Below are positions 7,019 to 16,967 of a stretch of 64,000 bases of DNA, in pieces (position 1 is the stretch's first letter; the number at the start of each line of letters is the position of its first letter). The stretch is from the NCBI RefSeq assembly GCF_900169075.1, contig NZ_LT827013.1:124001-188000 (forward strand), given 5' to 3'. The notes beneath the pieces were generated by a model that saw only the letters and a list, made by a program, of their open reading frames with translations, was not told where the DNA came from and searched no databases. The translations under genes and the position numbers were made by a program. This stretch comes from Chryseobacterium phocaeense (lineage in GTDB: Bacteria > Bacteroidota > Bacteroidia > Flavobacteriales > Weeksellaceae).

Positions 7019-7666
7019 ATGAGTTTTTTTGAAGAAAAAAATCCCGAAATGGACAGGTACCTGGAAACCCATGCTTCCTCCGAACCTGAAATTTTGAGAA
7101 AACTTAGGAGAGAGACCTATCAGAAAACCACACAGCCGCATATGATCTCCGGATATCAGCAGGGAAGGCTCCTTACGATGGTGTCCCAGATGTTGCAACC
7201 CAGGAATGTACTGGAAATAGGAACTTTTACAGGATATGCCACGCTATGCCTTACTGCAGGTTTAGCCAAAGACGGGAAAATCACTACCCTGGATGTGAAT
7301 GAAGATCTTGCTTATCTTCCTAAAAAATATTTTGAGGAAAGTGAATATGCTGAACAGATTGATTTTAAACTTCAGGATGCCAAAGAATTTTTAAGGGAAA
7401 CCGATGAGATTTTTGATCTGGTTTTCATAGATGCGGACAAAGAAAATTATGCAGAATATTTCAGGCTCATTAAGCCGAGAACACAATCAGGTTCTGTAGT
7501 AATGTTTGATAATGTGTTATGGTACGGAAAAGTACTGGAAGAAAACCCAAAACAGAAATCCACACAGGTCATCAAAGAACTGAATGATTTGGTTGCAAAA
7601 GATGATGATTTTGAAAATCTTATTTTACCTTTGCGTGATGGAGTGAACTTCCTTCGCAGGAAGTAA
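7019..7666 (+). CDS. SAM-dependent O-methyltransferase (COMT-like)
   Basis: This 215-residue protein has the class I methyltransferase fold of the bacterial catechol/caffeoyl-CoA O-methyltransferase family. VLEIGTFTGYATLCLTAGL is motif I (SAM binding, about 60-78). TTLDVNEDL follows. LVFIDADKENYAEYF supplies the metal-binding Asp, and MFDNVLWYGKV the second metal-site region. It should methylate a small hydroxylated, catechol-like acceptor with a divalent metal; the substrate cannot be read from sequence. It ends 80 nt before the NlpC/P60 gene on the same strand. Confidence 0.88.
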   Translation: MSFFEEKNPEMDRYLETHASSEPEILRKLRRETYQKTTQPHMISGYQQGRLLTMVSQMLQPRNVLEIGTFTGYATLCLTAGLAKDGKITTLDVNEDLAYLPKKYFEESEYAEQIDFKLQDAKEFLRETDEIFDLVFIDADKENYAEYFRLIKPRTQSGSVVMFDNVLWYGKVLEENPKQKSTQVIKELNDLVAKDDDFENLILPLRDGVNFLRRK

Positions 7667-7745
7667 TTAAAATATTTAAAGATTAAAATATGATATGGCA
7701 ATATTTTTTTAATCTTTACATTATTGAATCTTTTAATCTTAATAC

Positions 7746-8462
7746 ATGAATAAAGGAATTTGTAACGTTACAGTAGCACCGGTCCGCGCAGAAAATTCTG
7801 ACAAGGCGGAAATTGTTACGGAAATGCTGTTTGGAGAAAGTGCAGATATTCTGGAGGTCAATAAAAACTGGACCATGATAAAAATGCACTATGACGGATA
7901 TGAGGGATGGATAGATACCAAGCAGCTGAAACCTGTAACAGATGAAGAACTGGCAAAAAGAAAAGTCACCGTAGTTACTGAAGATTTCTCTTCCGTATTG
8001 ATGAATGACGGTAAAACCCTTCTTTCGATGGGGTCTGAAGTAGAGTTTCCGGTGGTAGCCTCAAAAAGAAGCCACGATCTTCGTGAAAGTATTGCTCTGG
8101 CGGCCAAAGAATTCCTTAATGTGCCTTATTTATGGGGCGGCAAAAGTTTTTTTGCAGTAGACTGTTCCGGCTTCACACAGCTGGTTTATAAAATTCATGA
8201 TATTAAGCTGCCGAGAGATACTTATCAGCAGGCAGAAGTAGGTGAACCCCTTACTTTCGTTGAAGAGAGTCAGCCGGGAGATTTAGCATTCTTTGAAAAT
8301 CCTGAAGGGAAAATTATTCATGTAGGAATTATGCTGGATAACCAGAAAATTATTCATGCCTCCGGAAAAGTAAGGATTGATATCCTTGATTCTACCGGGA
8401 TCTTTAATAAAGAAATGAATAAGCACACCCATAAACTCAGAGTGATCAAAAACTTATTATAA
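7746..8462 (+). CDS. NlpC/P60 family cell-wall endopeptidase with SH3-like domain
   Basis: The 238-residue protein has an SH3-like N-terminal region (about 1-70, with NWTMIKMHYDGYEGWIDTKQ). The NlpC/P60 domain has the catalytic cysteine in FAVDCSGFTQLVY and the histidine in GKIIHVGIMLD. Family members cut D-Glu-diaminopimelate or similar bonds in peptidoglycan stems. No signal peptide is visible, as in many Bacteroidetes members that recycle muropeptides in the cytoplasm. The DUF1648 gene follows after 16 nt, which suggests cotranscription. Confidence 0.9.
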   Translation: MNKGICNVTVAPVRAENSDKAEIVTEMLFGESADILEVNKNWTMIKMHYDGYEGWIDTKQLKPVTDEELAKRKVTVVTEDFSSVLMNDGKTLLSMGSEVEFPVVASKRSHDLRESIALAAKEFLNVPYLWGGKSFFAVDCSGFTQLVYKIHDIKLPRDTYQQAEVGEPLTFVEESQPGDLAFFENPEGKIIHVGIMLDNQKIIHASGKVRIDILDSTGIFNKEMNKHTHKLRVIKNLL

Positions 8463-8478
8463 TCTTAAAACGGTCTGG

Positions 8479-8946
8479 ATGGAGAATGTTATTTTTACAA
8501 TTTTTGATATTTTTAACTTCGGACTGCTTGTTTTTTTCTGGTGGTTTACCCTGAAGCATTATAAAACCCTGCCTGCAAGAATTCCTGTACATTTCGATTT
8601 TGACGGTAAAGCTGATAATTTCGGCAGCAAACTCTATTCTTTTATCACACCGGTTCTTGGGACGGTTTTGTATTTTTTCTTCGTGTATGCACTAAGACAT
8701 CCTGAAGCAGTTAATTTTCCTGTAGAAATTACAGAGCAGAACAAAAGTGCCCAGTTCCTGATTATGGAAACTTTTTTGCGATGGCTGTTTGTGCTGGTGC
8801 TGCTTATTTTTATGAACGGACAGGATTATATGTTCAGGTACTCGTTTGATGATCGGGTGAAGCCCAGAGTTCCGATGTCTACAGCTATTTTATCTGTGAT
8901 CGGGAGCCTGATGGTGGTGTTGGTTTTAGTAGGTCTGTTCAAATGA
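8479..8946 (+). CDS. DUF1648-domain membrane protein
   Basis: This 155-residue protein has about four membrane helices. Near residues 33-52 it has ARIPVHFDFDGKADNFGSK, the conserved DUF1648 signature of a cytoplasmic loop with the HFDxxGKADxxGSK pattern. The biochemical role is unknown. Some DUF1648 proteins belong to the SdpI family of immunity or signalling membrane proteins, but this one is the short version. Its last four bases overlap the start of the cupin gene, so the two are translationally coupled. Confidence 0.8.
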   Translation: MENVIFTIFDIFNFGLLVFFWWFTLKHYKTLPARIPVHFDFDGKADNFGSKLYSFITPVLGTVLYFFFVYALRHPEAVNFPVEITEQNKSAQFLIMETFLRWLFVLVLLIFMNGQDYMFRYSFDDRVKPRVPMSTAILSVIGSLMVVLVLVGLFK

Positions 8947-9287
8947 TACAATCTAAAGACAATTCAAAGCATTACATCTGGGGAAATGCCTGTGACAGCT
9001 GGGTTTTAGAAGATTCGGAAGGCCTTTCCGTCAAGCAGGAAAAGATGCCTGCGGTGACTGCTGAAAAACTGCATTTTCATGAATCGGCAAAGCAGTTTTT
9101 TTATATTTTGGAAGGCGAGGCCGTTTTATATATCAACAGTGAAAAGTTTTTGGTGAAGAAAGGAGAAAGCATTTCTGTCCGGCCGAAATCAGAACATTTT
9201 ATTGCCAATGAATCTCACAAGGCTGTGGAATTTCTTGTGATTTCCAACCCGTCAACTGCTCATGACCGAACTGAAATAAAAAAATAA
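8943..9287 (+). CDS. Small cupin-domain protein
   Basis: This 114-residue protein is a single cupin barrel. Motif 1 is KLHFHESAKQFFYILEGEAVL, with two His and a Gln/Glu set for metal binding; motif 2 is SVRPKSEHFIAN. Such small cupins may be sugar isomerases, mannose-6-phosphate isomerase-like enzymes or sensors. The substrate is not evident. The gene lies between DUF1648 (4 nt overlap) and waaA (4 nt gap), so all three are probably one operon. Confidence 0.82.
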   Translation: MIQSKDNSKHYIWGNACDSWVLEDSEGLSVKQEKMPAVTAEKLHFHESAKQFFYILEGEAVLYINSEKFLVKKGESISVRPKSEHFIANESHKAVEFLVISNPSTAHDRTEIKK

Positions 9288-9291
9288 TCAC

Positions 9292-10521
9292 ATGTCCTTC
9301 CTATACAATATATTCATCAGTCTTCTCATTTTCGGAATGAAAGTTTTTTCGTTATTTAATGATAAAACTAAAAAAGGCGTTGAAGGCAGAAAGCAGTCTT
9401 TAAATAAAATAAAAAGCGCTTTTAACCCCTCAGATAAAGTGATCTGGATGCATGCGGCAAGTCTGGGTGAGTACGAGCAGGCACTTCCTGTTTTGGAGAA
9501 ACTGAAAGAAAAATTTCCAGGACATAAAATTCTTGTAACTTTCTTCTCGCCTTCAGGTTATGAAAATGTGGTGAAAAAGAAACATATTGCAGACGTTATC
9601 TGTTATCTTCCTTTCGATAAAAAATCTACTGTAAAAGACTTTATTTCACAGTTTCATACTGAACTATTTTTTACGGTTAAATATGATTACTGGTATCATC
9701 TGCTGGCCGGACTTAAGGAGCAGGGGGCTAAGGTGTACGTCATCTCCGCTTTATTCTACGAAAGACAGGCTTTTTTCACATCTTACGGGAAATGGTTTGT
9801 AAAGCAGCTTAAAAAAAATGTAGATTGGTTCTTTCATCAGACTGAATTTTCTTTTGCGTTGGCTAAAAGTATCGGACTGACTCAATCTTCTGTAACAGGA
9901 GATACGAGGTTTGACCGGGTAAAGCAACTGAGAGCAAGAAATAACCATGTAGAATTGATTTCAGAATTTATAGGAGAACACAAAGCTGTGGTCTTTGGAA
10001 GTTCCTGGCAGGCGGAAGAAAAAATGGCTGCTGCTATTTACAGAATGAACCCGGATGTAAAACTGATTATTGCTCCTCATGATTTAAAGAGGGTGGGACA
10101 CCTTAAACAGGCTTTCCCAGGCGCTTTGGTATACAGTGAAATTCAACAGACTCCACTTTCAACGCTTAATGCTCAGCTTCTGATCATAGACAGTATCGGA
10201 TTATTATCAAAATTATATTCCTATGCAGATGTAGCGGTTGTAGGCGGAGGTTTTCATGATGCAGGACTGCATAATATCCTGGAGGCTGCCACATTTGGTG
10301 TGCCTGTTATTTTTGGAAACCATTACAGGAAAAATCCTGAGGCAGATGGCCTGATTGAAACCAATGGAGGGAAGTCCTTTGCCGAAGAATACGCTGCGGC
10401 TGATTTTGTATTATTTCTCTTTAATAATGAAGAAGAGCTGAAAGAAATGTCCGCTAATGCTGAGAAGTTTGTCAATGAAAAACCTGATGCAACAAACCTG
10501 ATTATGCAGAAAATATCTTAA
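9292..10521 (+). CDS. waaA: 3-deoxy-D-manno-octulosonic acid transferase (Kdo transferase)
   Basis: This 409-residue protein has an N-terminal membrane anchor (IFISLLIFGMKVFSLF). The GT-B transferase features include IWMHAASLGEYEQALPVL (acidic acceptor-binding motif), VTGDTRFDRV at the domain hinge, and GGGFHDAGLHNILEAATFGV for CMP-Kdo binding. It adds Kdo to lipid A precursor on the inner face of the inner membrane, an early step of lipopolysaccharide core synthesis. Length is close to the family norm. lpxB at 43491 belongs to the same pathway. Confidence 0.94.
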   Translation: MSFLYNIFISLLIFGMKVFSLFNDKTKKGVEGRKQSLNKIKSAFNPSDKVIWMHAASLGEYEQALPVLEKLKEKFPGHKILVTFFSPSGYENVVKKKHIADVICYLPFDKKSTVKDFISQFHTELFFTVKYDYWYHLLAGLKEQGAKVYVISALFYERQAFFTSYGKWFVKQLKKNVDWFFHQTEFSFALAKSIGLTQSSVTGDTRFDRVKQLRARNNHVELISEFIGEHKAVVFGSSWQAEEKMAAAIYRMNPDVKLIIAPHDLKRVGHLKQAFPGALVYSEIQQTPLSTLNAQLLIIDSIGLLSKLYSYADVAVVGGGFHDAGLHNILEAATFGVPVIFGNHYRKNPEADGLIETNGGKSFAEEYAAADFVLFLFNNEEELKEMSANAEKFVNEKPDATNLIMQKIS

Positions 10522-10674
10522 GTTTGAAAGTAGGAGAGTTTTAGAGTTTAGTGATATGGTTTATTGGGCTAGACGTTTCACATTTCACTTGCACAGCAAA
10601 ATTGACTATTGACACTTCCTGATCTCAGTCTTAAGCCAAAAAAGTCTTGTGTCTGAAATCTGATGTCTCTCTCA

Positions 10675-11301
10675 TCATCTTAAGAATCCCTGGCTTTTAA
10701 TATCTTTTATAATCTGCTCTATGTTTTCCGGAATACGGTCAGACTGAAGCCAGTTGAAATCAAGGCCGTTATTGATGCAGAGTTTCTGTAGATAATGGTT
10801 TTCAAGTATTTTCTTTTGGGCTTCTTCCAGTAATTCATCGATCTCCATCCAGTAATCCTCATCCAGCTTTTTGGTTAAAACAAGGGCTTTGAATACTTTA
10901 TTAATGATGTAGATATAAAGCTTGTACACATTATCGAATCTTTGTCTGCTCAGATCGTCATTATGGTCTAAAATTCTATTGACAAGAAGGAGATTAAGCG
11001 AAACCTCTCCGAATTTATCGGTTGTGATTTTCACATGTTCTGTAATATCAGCACTGATGGTACGGACGGTACTCATGAAATATTTGGCATTCCCGATATA
11101 TTTTGATGCCAAAAGAATTTTTTCAGTTACATGATTTTCCATTGCATTTCGTTTATCATCAGTAGTTTCCTGATCAATCAGTTCGAAATACAGTTTTTTT
11201 GATAAAAGCTTATCCTTTTTCAGAAGCCTGAAAATAAGACGGTCCTTTTCAATGCTGGAAAAAGCACTCAATGCAGCTTTGAATTCTTTTGAATATTCCA
11301 T
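10675..11301 (-). CDS. Conserved helical protein of unknown function
   Basis: This 208-residue protein is predicted from composition to be almost all alpha-helical and soluble, rich in Lys, Asp, Leu and Ile, with no signal peptide and no catalytic motif I recognise. Its ATG overlaps the stop of the glycosyltransferase upstream by one base (TAATG), so translation is coupled and a link to surface sugars is possible. The name stays hypothetical. Confidence 0.65.
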   Translation of the reverse strand: MEYSKEFKAALSAFSSIEKDRLIFRLLKKDKLLSKKLYFELIDQETTDDKRNAMENHVTEKILLASKYIGNAKYFMSTVRTISADITEHVKITTDKFGEVSLNLLLVNRILDHNDDLSRQRFDNVYKLYIYIINKVFKALVLTKKLDEDYWMEIDELLEEAQKKILENHYLQKLCINNGLDFNWLQSDRIPENIEQIIKDIKSQGFLR

Positions 11302-12056
11302 TAATTAAAAATTTTAGAATATTTCATAAAGCCGTTGATTGCCCAGTTGGCTGTGTAATAAAGAGATTTTACTGTAGAAAATCCCATGAAATCCTTATAC
11401 ACCAGATACTGATCCTTGATGATATTCTTTTTCTTCCGCGATACACTGTTCTCACGCATTCTGTATTTGGCGAGTGTTTTATTGATGGGCATTCCCTCCG
11501 GGATTACTTTTAACAGATTCAGCCACATCACATGATCTTCCCGCTTGCTTTTGATAGGAAATAAAAATTTCCCGACCCTTTTGGTGTCATACATCGTAGA
11601 AACCGGTGCCAGGCGGCAGGTCTTCAGAAGATTGGAGAAAGTAACCGCTTTATCAGCCATAAAATCCTTTAAAACAGGCTGCAGCTGCTCATTGCATCTG
11701 GAGTAATTGCAGTATACCAGTTCCGCGTTGTTTTCTTCCATATAATCTGTCATGGTTTCCAGATATTCCGGATACCAGAAATCATCGGAATCCAGAAAAG
11801 CAATATATCTTCCCTGAGCTCTTTCAAGGCTGTTATTCCGGGCATTTCCGGCACCGCCGTTTTTTTCCAGAACCTGCAGTTTGATCCTTGGGTCATTATA
11901 TCTTTTTATAATCTCTACCGTATTGTCTTTAGACAGGTCATCGGTGATCAGCCATTCCCAGTTTTCATAGGTTTGGTTTAAAACAGATTGTATTGTTTCT
12001 TCGATGAATTCAGCAGAATTATAGCAGGGAGTGATGATGGAGACTAAGTCTTTCAT
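11301..12056 (-). CDS. Family 2 glycosyltransferase
   Basis: This 251-residue protein has the GT-A fold of GT2 enzymes. VSIITPCYNSAEFIEETI is the nucleotide-binding start, WEWLITDDLSKDNT the Asp pair and YIAFLDSDDFWYPEYL the DxD metal site. It transfers a sugar from a nucleotide sugar, probably to lipopolysaccharide, capsule or glycoprotein. The acceptor cannot be told. An acyltransferase gene lies 23 nt upstream on the same strand, and the helical unknown overlaps its stop, so the three form an operon. Confidence 0.9.
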   Translation of the reverse strand: MKDLVSIITPCYNSAEFIEETIQSVLNQTYENWEWLITDDLSKDNTVEIIKRYNDPRIKLQVLEKNGGAGNARNNSLERAQGRYIAFLDSDDFWYPEYLETMTDYMEENNAELVYCNYSRCNEQLQPVLKDFMADKAVTFSNLLKTCRLAPVSTMYDTKRVGKFLFPIKSKREDHVMWLNLLKVIPEGMPINKTLAKYRMRENSVSRKKKNIIKDQYLVYKDFMGFSTVKSLYYTANWAINGFMKYSKIFN

Positions 12057-12079
12057 GTGTGTTTTAACTGGGGATAAAA

Positions 12080-13057
12080 TTATAAAAATTTTTTCTCATA
12101 AAGATGCCAGGACGCAATTCCTACACCTATAACCACCAGCATGCATACAAAACTCATGAAAAAAGGATTAAAATTGGCAAACAGCCCAAGCGTGGCAAAT
12201 ACCCTGATAATAGGGAAGTGGAATATATAAATACCATACGTGAAGTCTCCGTATTTCCCGAAATTATTCAGAAATTTCAGAGAATAGGCAATATACAGAA
12301 CTATAATACTGATCATAATAGGAGAAAAAAACCTGATATGAAGGATCAGATCTATCCAGACCGTAAGAACAGCAATGATAAATAGGACGTGCTTATATTT
12401 GATAAACTTGTCAAAATGAAAATAAATAAGCATTCCGCCAATAAAATAACACAGCGACCCGGGAAGCTGTCTGGCAATGGCAGATTTCCCGATCATGTCA
12501 AAATAATTAAGAAAAACCAGAGACAAGACGTAGAGAATAATCAGACTGAGTGTTCTGTATTTATTGTTTTTTCCAAATAATAAAAACATCAGGGGAACCG
12601 CTGCATAAAAACACATTTCGATCTTAAGGGTCCAGAGTGCACCGTTCACCGCCTCATTTCCGAATACGCCGGGAAGGGAGGGGGCCATGAAATTCATGAA
12701 TAAAGAGTTCCAGAAAAAATATTTATACACCTGAACATTCCCGAAATAGTCTGAAAAAGATAACGTACTCACCAGGCTCAGGAGCGTAGTACAGAGAAAT
12801 ACAACCAGTAAATAAGCAGGCACGATCCTGTTAAACCTTTTCTTTGCATAGCTTTTCAGGCTGGAAGACCTTTCGTAGCTTCTCGCAATCAGGAATCCGC
12901 TCACAATGAAAAAAGAAAAAACGGCAATTTCTACAGGGCTGTGCGTTAAAAAATAAAGTTGTTGAGAGTCACTTAAAGCTCCGAGATGTCCCACAAAGAC
13001 AATGAAAGCAAGGAGAACACGGATGAAGTCAAAATTATTTTTCGTTATACTCTGCAT
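12080..13057 (-). CDS. Acyltransferase 3 family membrane protein (OafA/YrhL type)
   Basis: The 325-residue protein has about ten membrane helices and the acyltransferase-3 start NFDFIRVLLAFIVFVGHL, where Arg and His are the conserved functional residues. ARSYERSSSLKSYAKKRFNRIVPAY is the second family signature. It should acetylate or otherwise acylate a cell-surface sugar, fitting the GT2 gene downstream. No SGNH domain is fused to it. A TATTTTTG box lies 18 nt upstream. Confidence 0.88.
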   Translation of the reverse strand: MQSITKNNFDFIRVLLAFIVFVGHLGALSDSQQLYFLTHSPVEIAVFSFFIVSGFLIARSYERSSSLKSYAKKRFNRIVPAYLLVVFLCTTLLSLVSTLSFSDYFGNVQVYKYFFWNSLFMNFMAPSLPGVFGNEAVNGALWTLKIEMCFYAAVPLMFLLFGKNNKYRTLSLIILYVLSLVFLNYFDMIGKSAIARQLPGSLCYFIGGMLIYFHFDKFIKYKHVLFIIAVLTVWIDLILHIRFFSPIMISIIVLYIAYSLKFLNNFGKYGDFTYGIYIFHFPIIRVFATLGLFANFNPFFMSFVCMLVVIGVGIASWHLYEKKFL

Positions 13058-13074
13058 TTTTGTTTTTCTTTCTG

Positions 13075-13082
13075 CAAAAATA
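13075..13082 (-). promoter_or_regulatory. -7 box of the acyltransferase/GT2 operon
   Basis: TATTTTTG on the minus strand fits TAnnTTTG and ends 18 nt before the acyltransferase ATG. Confidence 0.55.
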
Positions 13083-13256
13083 GTTTTTTTAATAAAATTA
13101 CGGCTGCCTCACCGATTCAATATTTGTTAAATAAAGGTTATTTTAAAGGATCCTGCTCTAAAATTTTCAGAAATATAGATTATCGAAATAATTTTTCACA
13201 AAAAATGGTGTTATAAATCAAAAAAATTATAATTTTAGCCCTTGAAAATTTTATAT

Positions 13257-13730
13257 ATGAAGAAATTAGCATTACTATTTGCAGGTTTATCATTATTTGT
13301 AGCTACAGGATGTAATGATGATGACGGTAATACAATGGAAGCTCCACTTGTAGGGGTTTGGCAGCCGCTTAAAGAAGTGGTAACCACCGTAGAAGTAGGA
13401 GAAGATCCTGTTTCAGATCTCATCACCTATACCGACTGTCAGAAAGAAGGAAGATGGAGATTCAATACCGAAGTAAGCGGGAAAAGAACCAAAAACGATG
13501 AAATGGGAACAACACCGCAGTGTACTATCGTATCCGATCAGAACTTTACCTATACCTATGATAAAAGTGCAAAAACGATAGTGCTCAAATTTCAGGGAAT
13601 CGTAGAGCCGGTTAACGGAAAAGTAGTTACCCTCGATGATGCCACCCTGAACCTTGCTCTAAGAGAAGAGACTCAGGATCCTACTGTATATAAAACAAGA
13701 ACCATTACAATGAGGAGAATTCCTCAATAA
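13257..13730 (+). CDS. Lipocalin-like lipoprotein of unknown function
   Basis: From ATG 13257 the protein has 157 residues. It opens with a lipoprotein signal (MKKLALLFAGLSLFVATGC), an Asp-rich sorting region (NDDDGN) and a beta-rich body with LVGVWQPLKEVV and EGRWRFNT. Small Bacteroidetes lipocalin-like lipoproteins look like this; their ligands are generally unknown. An in-frame TTG at 13242 is a worse start because it puts charged residues before the signal. An AT-rich -7-like element (TAATTTTAG) lies about 20 nt upstream. A terminator follows. Confidence 0.78.
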   Translation: MKKLALLFAGLSLFVATGCNDDDGNTMEAPLVGVWQPLKEVVTTVEVGEDPVSDLITYTDCQKEGRWRFNTEVSGKRTKNDEMGTTPQCTIVSDQNFTYTYDKSAKTIVLKFQGIVEPVNGKVVTLDDATLNLALREETQDPTVYKTRTITMRRIPQ

Positions 13731-13754
13731 ATAATACAGTATATTCCTTAACAT

Positions 13755-13783
13755 AGATCTCATCTCCGGATGGGATTTTTTTG
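13755..13783 (+). terminator. Terminator after the lipocalin-like gene
   Basis: ATCTCATC (13757-13764) pairs with GATGGGAT (13769-13776), including one G-U pair, followed by a T tract. Confidence 0.7.
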
Positions 13784-13840
13784 TTGAAGGGGTATTCTTT
13801 AATTAATTAAAATTAAAATTTCCATTTCTTTTAAAATCAT

Positions 13841-13848
13841 TATTTTTG
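13841..13848 (+). promoter_or_regulatory. leuS promoter -7 box
   Basis: TATTTTTG fits TAnnTTTG and lies 65 nt before the leuS start. Confidence 0.5.
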
Positions 13849-13878
13849 TGAAAATTAGAATGGGAGTTGAACAATCTT

Positions 13879-13906
13879 ACATCTAATATCTAACATCTAA
13901 TATCTA
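13879..13906 (+). repeat. Tandem 14-mer in the leuS leader
   Basis: ACATCTAATATCTA occurs twice in direct succession, ending seven bases before the leuS start codon, so it occupies the probable ribosome-binding region. Confidence 0.8.
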
Positions 13907-13913
13907 TAATAAA

Positions 13914-16727
13914 GTGTTTTACGATCATCAGCAGATAGAAAAAAAGTGGCAGAAGTACTGGGAGGATAACCAAACCTACAAAACCTCCAATAACACGGAC
14001 AAACCTAAATTTTATGTTCTCGATATGTTTCCGTATCCATCCGGAGCAGGGCTTCATGTGGGACACCCGCTGGGATATATTGCATCGGATATCTATGCAA
14101 GATATAAAAGACATCAGGGGTTTAATGTGCTTCACCCGGTAGGGTATGACAGCTTCGGGCTTCCTGCTGAACAGTATGCCATCCAGACAGGGCAACATCC
14201 TGCCGTTACAACTGAGGAAAATATCAACAGGTATGAGGAGCAGCTGAAAAAGATCGGTTTTTCATTCGACTGGAGCAGAGAGGTGAGAACTTCTGATGCA
14301 TCCTATTATAAATGGACACAGTGGATCTTTATTGAGCTGTACCATTCGTGGTATAATAAAAATACCGATCAGGCGGAATCTATTGATACCTTAATCAAAC
14401 ATTTTGAAGAAAAAGGTACGGAAGGATTAAATGCCAATCAGAACGACGAACTAAATTTCACGGCTGAAGAATGGGAAAAAGCTTCAGACCTTGATAAAGA
14501 AGATATCTTATTGAATTACCGTTTGGCTTACAGAGCTGAGACTACGGTGAACTGGTGTCCTGCTTTAGGAACCGTATTAGCCAATGATGAGGTGAAAGAC
14601 GGAAAATCTGAAAGAGGAGGATTCCCTGTATTCCAGAAGAAAATGATGCAGTGGAGCATGAGAATTTCTGCCTACTCCGAAAGATTATTACAGGGATTGA
14701 ATACACTGGACTGGCCACAGCCGCTTAAAGACGCCCAGGAATACTGGATCGGGAAATCCCAGGGAGCACAGGTTCAGTTTCAGGTAGAAGGACATGACGA
14801 GATCGTTGAGGTATTTACCACAAGGCCTGATACTATTTTTGGAGCGACATTTATGGTATTGGCTCCTGAAAATCCATTAGTGGAAGCCATTACTACCGAA
14901 GCTCAGAAAGTGGAAGTAGATACTTATATAGAAGAGACCTCCAAAAAAACGGAAAGAGACAGGATGTCTGACGTGAAAAACGTGAGCGGAGCTTTTACGG
15001 GAAGTTACGCTGTCAATCCATTCAGCGGGGAGAAAATGCCAATCTATATTTCGGATTACGTATTGATGGGGTATGGAACAGGTGCTGTGATGGCGGTTCC
15101 TGCACATGACGAGCGTGATCACAGATTTGCAAAGAAATTTAACCTTACCATTAAAAAGGTTGTTGAAACTGAAGAAGACATTCAGGAGAAATCTTTTGAT
15201 TCTAAAGATTCAGTATGTGTAAATTCCGATTTCCTGAACGGATTGAATTATAATGATGCCAAATCAAAAATAATTTCGGAAATCGAAAATAGAGCAATAG
15301 GCCACGGAACCACCAACTACAGACAGCGTGATGCTATTTTCTCAAGACAGCGTTACTGGGGCGAGCCGGTTCCTGTATATTATAAGGAAGGGATGCCTTA
15401 CACGCTTCCGGTTTCCGCTTTACCGCTGGAGCTTCCTGAAGTGAAAAAATATCTCCCTACCGAAGACGGTGATCCGCCGTTGGGGAATGCCAAAGTATTT
15501 GCCTGGGATGAAGCCAATCAGAAAGTAGTTTCTACAGATCTTATTGATGATAAAACCATATTCCCGTTAGAATTATCTACCATGCCGGGCTGGGCGGGAA
15601 GCTCATGGTATTTCCTTAGATATATGGATCCGAATGATCAGGAGGTTTTCGTTAAAAAAGAACTGGCAGATTATTGGGGACAAGTAGACTTATACATTGG
15701 AGGCAGCGAGCATGCAACGGGTCACTTATTGTATTCCCGTTTCTGGAACATGTTCTTAAAAGACAGAGGATACATTACCCATGATGAGCCTTTCCAGAAA
15801 CTGATTAACCAGGGGATGATTTTGGGGATGAGTGCATTCGTATACAGAATTGATGGTACCCATCAATATGTTTCCAAAAACCTTGCAGGAAATTATCAGA
15901 CGCAAAAAATCCACGTTGATGTATCCTTATTAAAAGGAGCATCGGACGAGTTGGATACTGAAGCCTTCAAAGCCTGGAGACCGGACTATGCCGATGCAGA
16001 ATTTATTCTGGAAGACGGAAAATACATCACAGACCGTGAAGTTGAAAAAATGTCCAAATCAAAATACAATGTGGTTAATCCTGATGATATCTGTGAAGAA
16101 TACGGAGCAGACGGATTAAGACTGTATGAAATGTTCCTGGGGCCTTTGGAGCAGTCCAAGCCGTGGAATACACAAGGGCTAAGTGGAGTCTATGGTTTCC
16201 TTAAGAAATTCTGGAACCTGTATTTTAATGGCGATACTTTTGAAGTTTCGGATGAAGAGCCAACCAAAGCAGAATATAAGGTGTTACATACCTTAATCAA
16301 GAAGGTGGTTTATGATATTGAGAATTTCTCATTCAACACCTCTGTATCTTCATTTATGATAGCTGTGAACGAGCTGCAAAAAATAAAATGCAACAAACGC
16401 AATATTTTAGAACCATTGGCCGTTATCATCTCTCCGTATGCACCACACATCTGTGAGGAGCTTTGGAGTTTACTGGGGCATAAAGAATCCGTTGAATTCG
16501 AGAAATTCCCTGTATTGAACGAGGAATACCTGGTAGAAGACGAAATAGAATATCCGGTAAGTGTAAACGGTAAAATGAAGTTCAAAATTTCACTTCCTGC
16601 TCAGCTATCTGCCAAAGAAGTGGAAGATTTGGTGATTTCGGATGAAAAAATGCAACCGATTTTGGAAGGCAAAACACCTAAAAAAATCATCGTGGTGCAT
16701 CACCGTATTGTGAATATCGTAATTTAA
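13914..16727 (+). CDS. leuS: Leucyl-tRNA synthetase
   Basis: The 937-residue protein starts at a GTG ([15 protein letters not shown]). It has the class I HIGH motif as [17 protein letters not shown] at about 41-57 and KMSKS within [15 protein letters not shown] at about 714-718. The editing (CP1) domain is present, with [17 protein letters not shown] and [15 protein letters not shown] carrying the Asp that recognises misacylated tRNA. It charges tRNA-Leu with leucine and hydrolyses mischarged products. An insertion of about 90 residues precedes KMSKS; I take this as normal for Bacteroidetes LeuRS. Confidence 0.97.
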   Translation: MFYDHQQIEKKWQKYWEDNQTYKTSNNTDKPKFYVLDMFPYPSGAGLHVGHPLGYIASDIYARYKRHQGFNVLHPVGYDSFGLPAEQYAIQTGQHPAVTTEENINRYEEQLKKIGFSFDWSREVRTSDASYYKWTQWIFIELYHSWYNKNTDQAESIDTLIKHFEEKGTEGLNANQNDELNFTAEEWEKASDLDKEDILLNYRLAYRAETTVNWCPALGTVLANDEVKDGKSERGGFPVFQKKMMQWSMRISAYSERLLQGLNTLDWPQPLKDAQEYWIGKSQGAQVQFQVEGHDEIVEVFTTRPDTIFGATFMVLAPENPLVEAITTEAQKVEVDTYIEETSKKTERDRMSDVKNVSGAFTGSYAVNPFSGEKMPIYISDYVLMGYGTGAVMAVPAHDERDHRFAKKFNLTIKKVVETEEDIQEKSFDSKDSVCVNSDFLNGLNYNDAKSKIISEIENRAIGHGTTNYRQRDAIFSRQRYWGEPVPVYYKEGMPYTLPVSALPLELPEVKKYLPTEDGDPPLGNAKVFAWDEANQKVVSTDLIDDKTIFPLELSTMPGWAGSSWYFLRYMDPNDQEVFVKKELADYWGQVDLYIGGSEHATGHLLYSRFWNMFLKDRGYITHDEPFQKLINQGMILGMSAFVYRIDGTHQYVSKNLAGNYQTQKIHVDVSLLKGASDELDTEAFKAWRPDYADAEFILEDGKYITDREVEKMSKSKYNVVNPDDICEEYGADGLRLYEMFLGPLEQSKPWNTQGLSGVYGFLKKFWNLYFNGDTFEVSDEEPTKAEYKVLHTLIKKVVYDIENFSFNTSVSSFMIAVNELQKIKCNKRNILEPLAVIISPYAPHICEELWSLLGHKESVEFEKFPVLNEEYLVEDEIEYPVSVNGKMKFKISLPAQLSAKEVEDLVISDEKMQPILEGKTPKKIIVVHHRIVNIVI

Positions 16728-16909
16728 AAAAAAGTTAACATTGGCAAATTAAAAAAAATGAAGGTCTTATTTTTTTAAATTTCTAACTCAAACGTTAAAA
16801 TTGGGAAAAATAAATAAAATATTTAAAAATAATTATTATATCGAAATCGTATTAAAATTTCTTTATTAGAAAATTGCAAAATGTTTATTTAAGACTCTTG
16901 CATTTTAAT

Positions 16910-16917
16910 TAATTTTG
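16910..16917 (+). promoter_or_regulatory. -7 box of the exbB-exbD-exbD-tonB operon
   Basis: TAATTTTG fits TAnnTTTG and lies 50 nt before the exbB start. The 240 bp gap after leuS is otherwise AT-rich, with no hairpin I could find. Confidence 0.6.
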
Positions 16918-16967
16918 CCTTTAATTTACACCCTGTAAAATTTTAAAACAATATAATTTAGTTAAAT

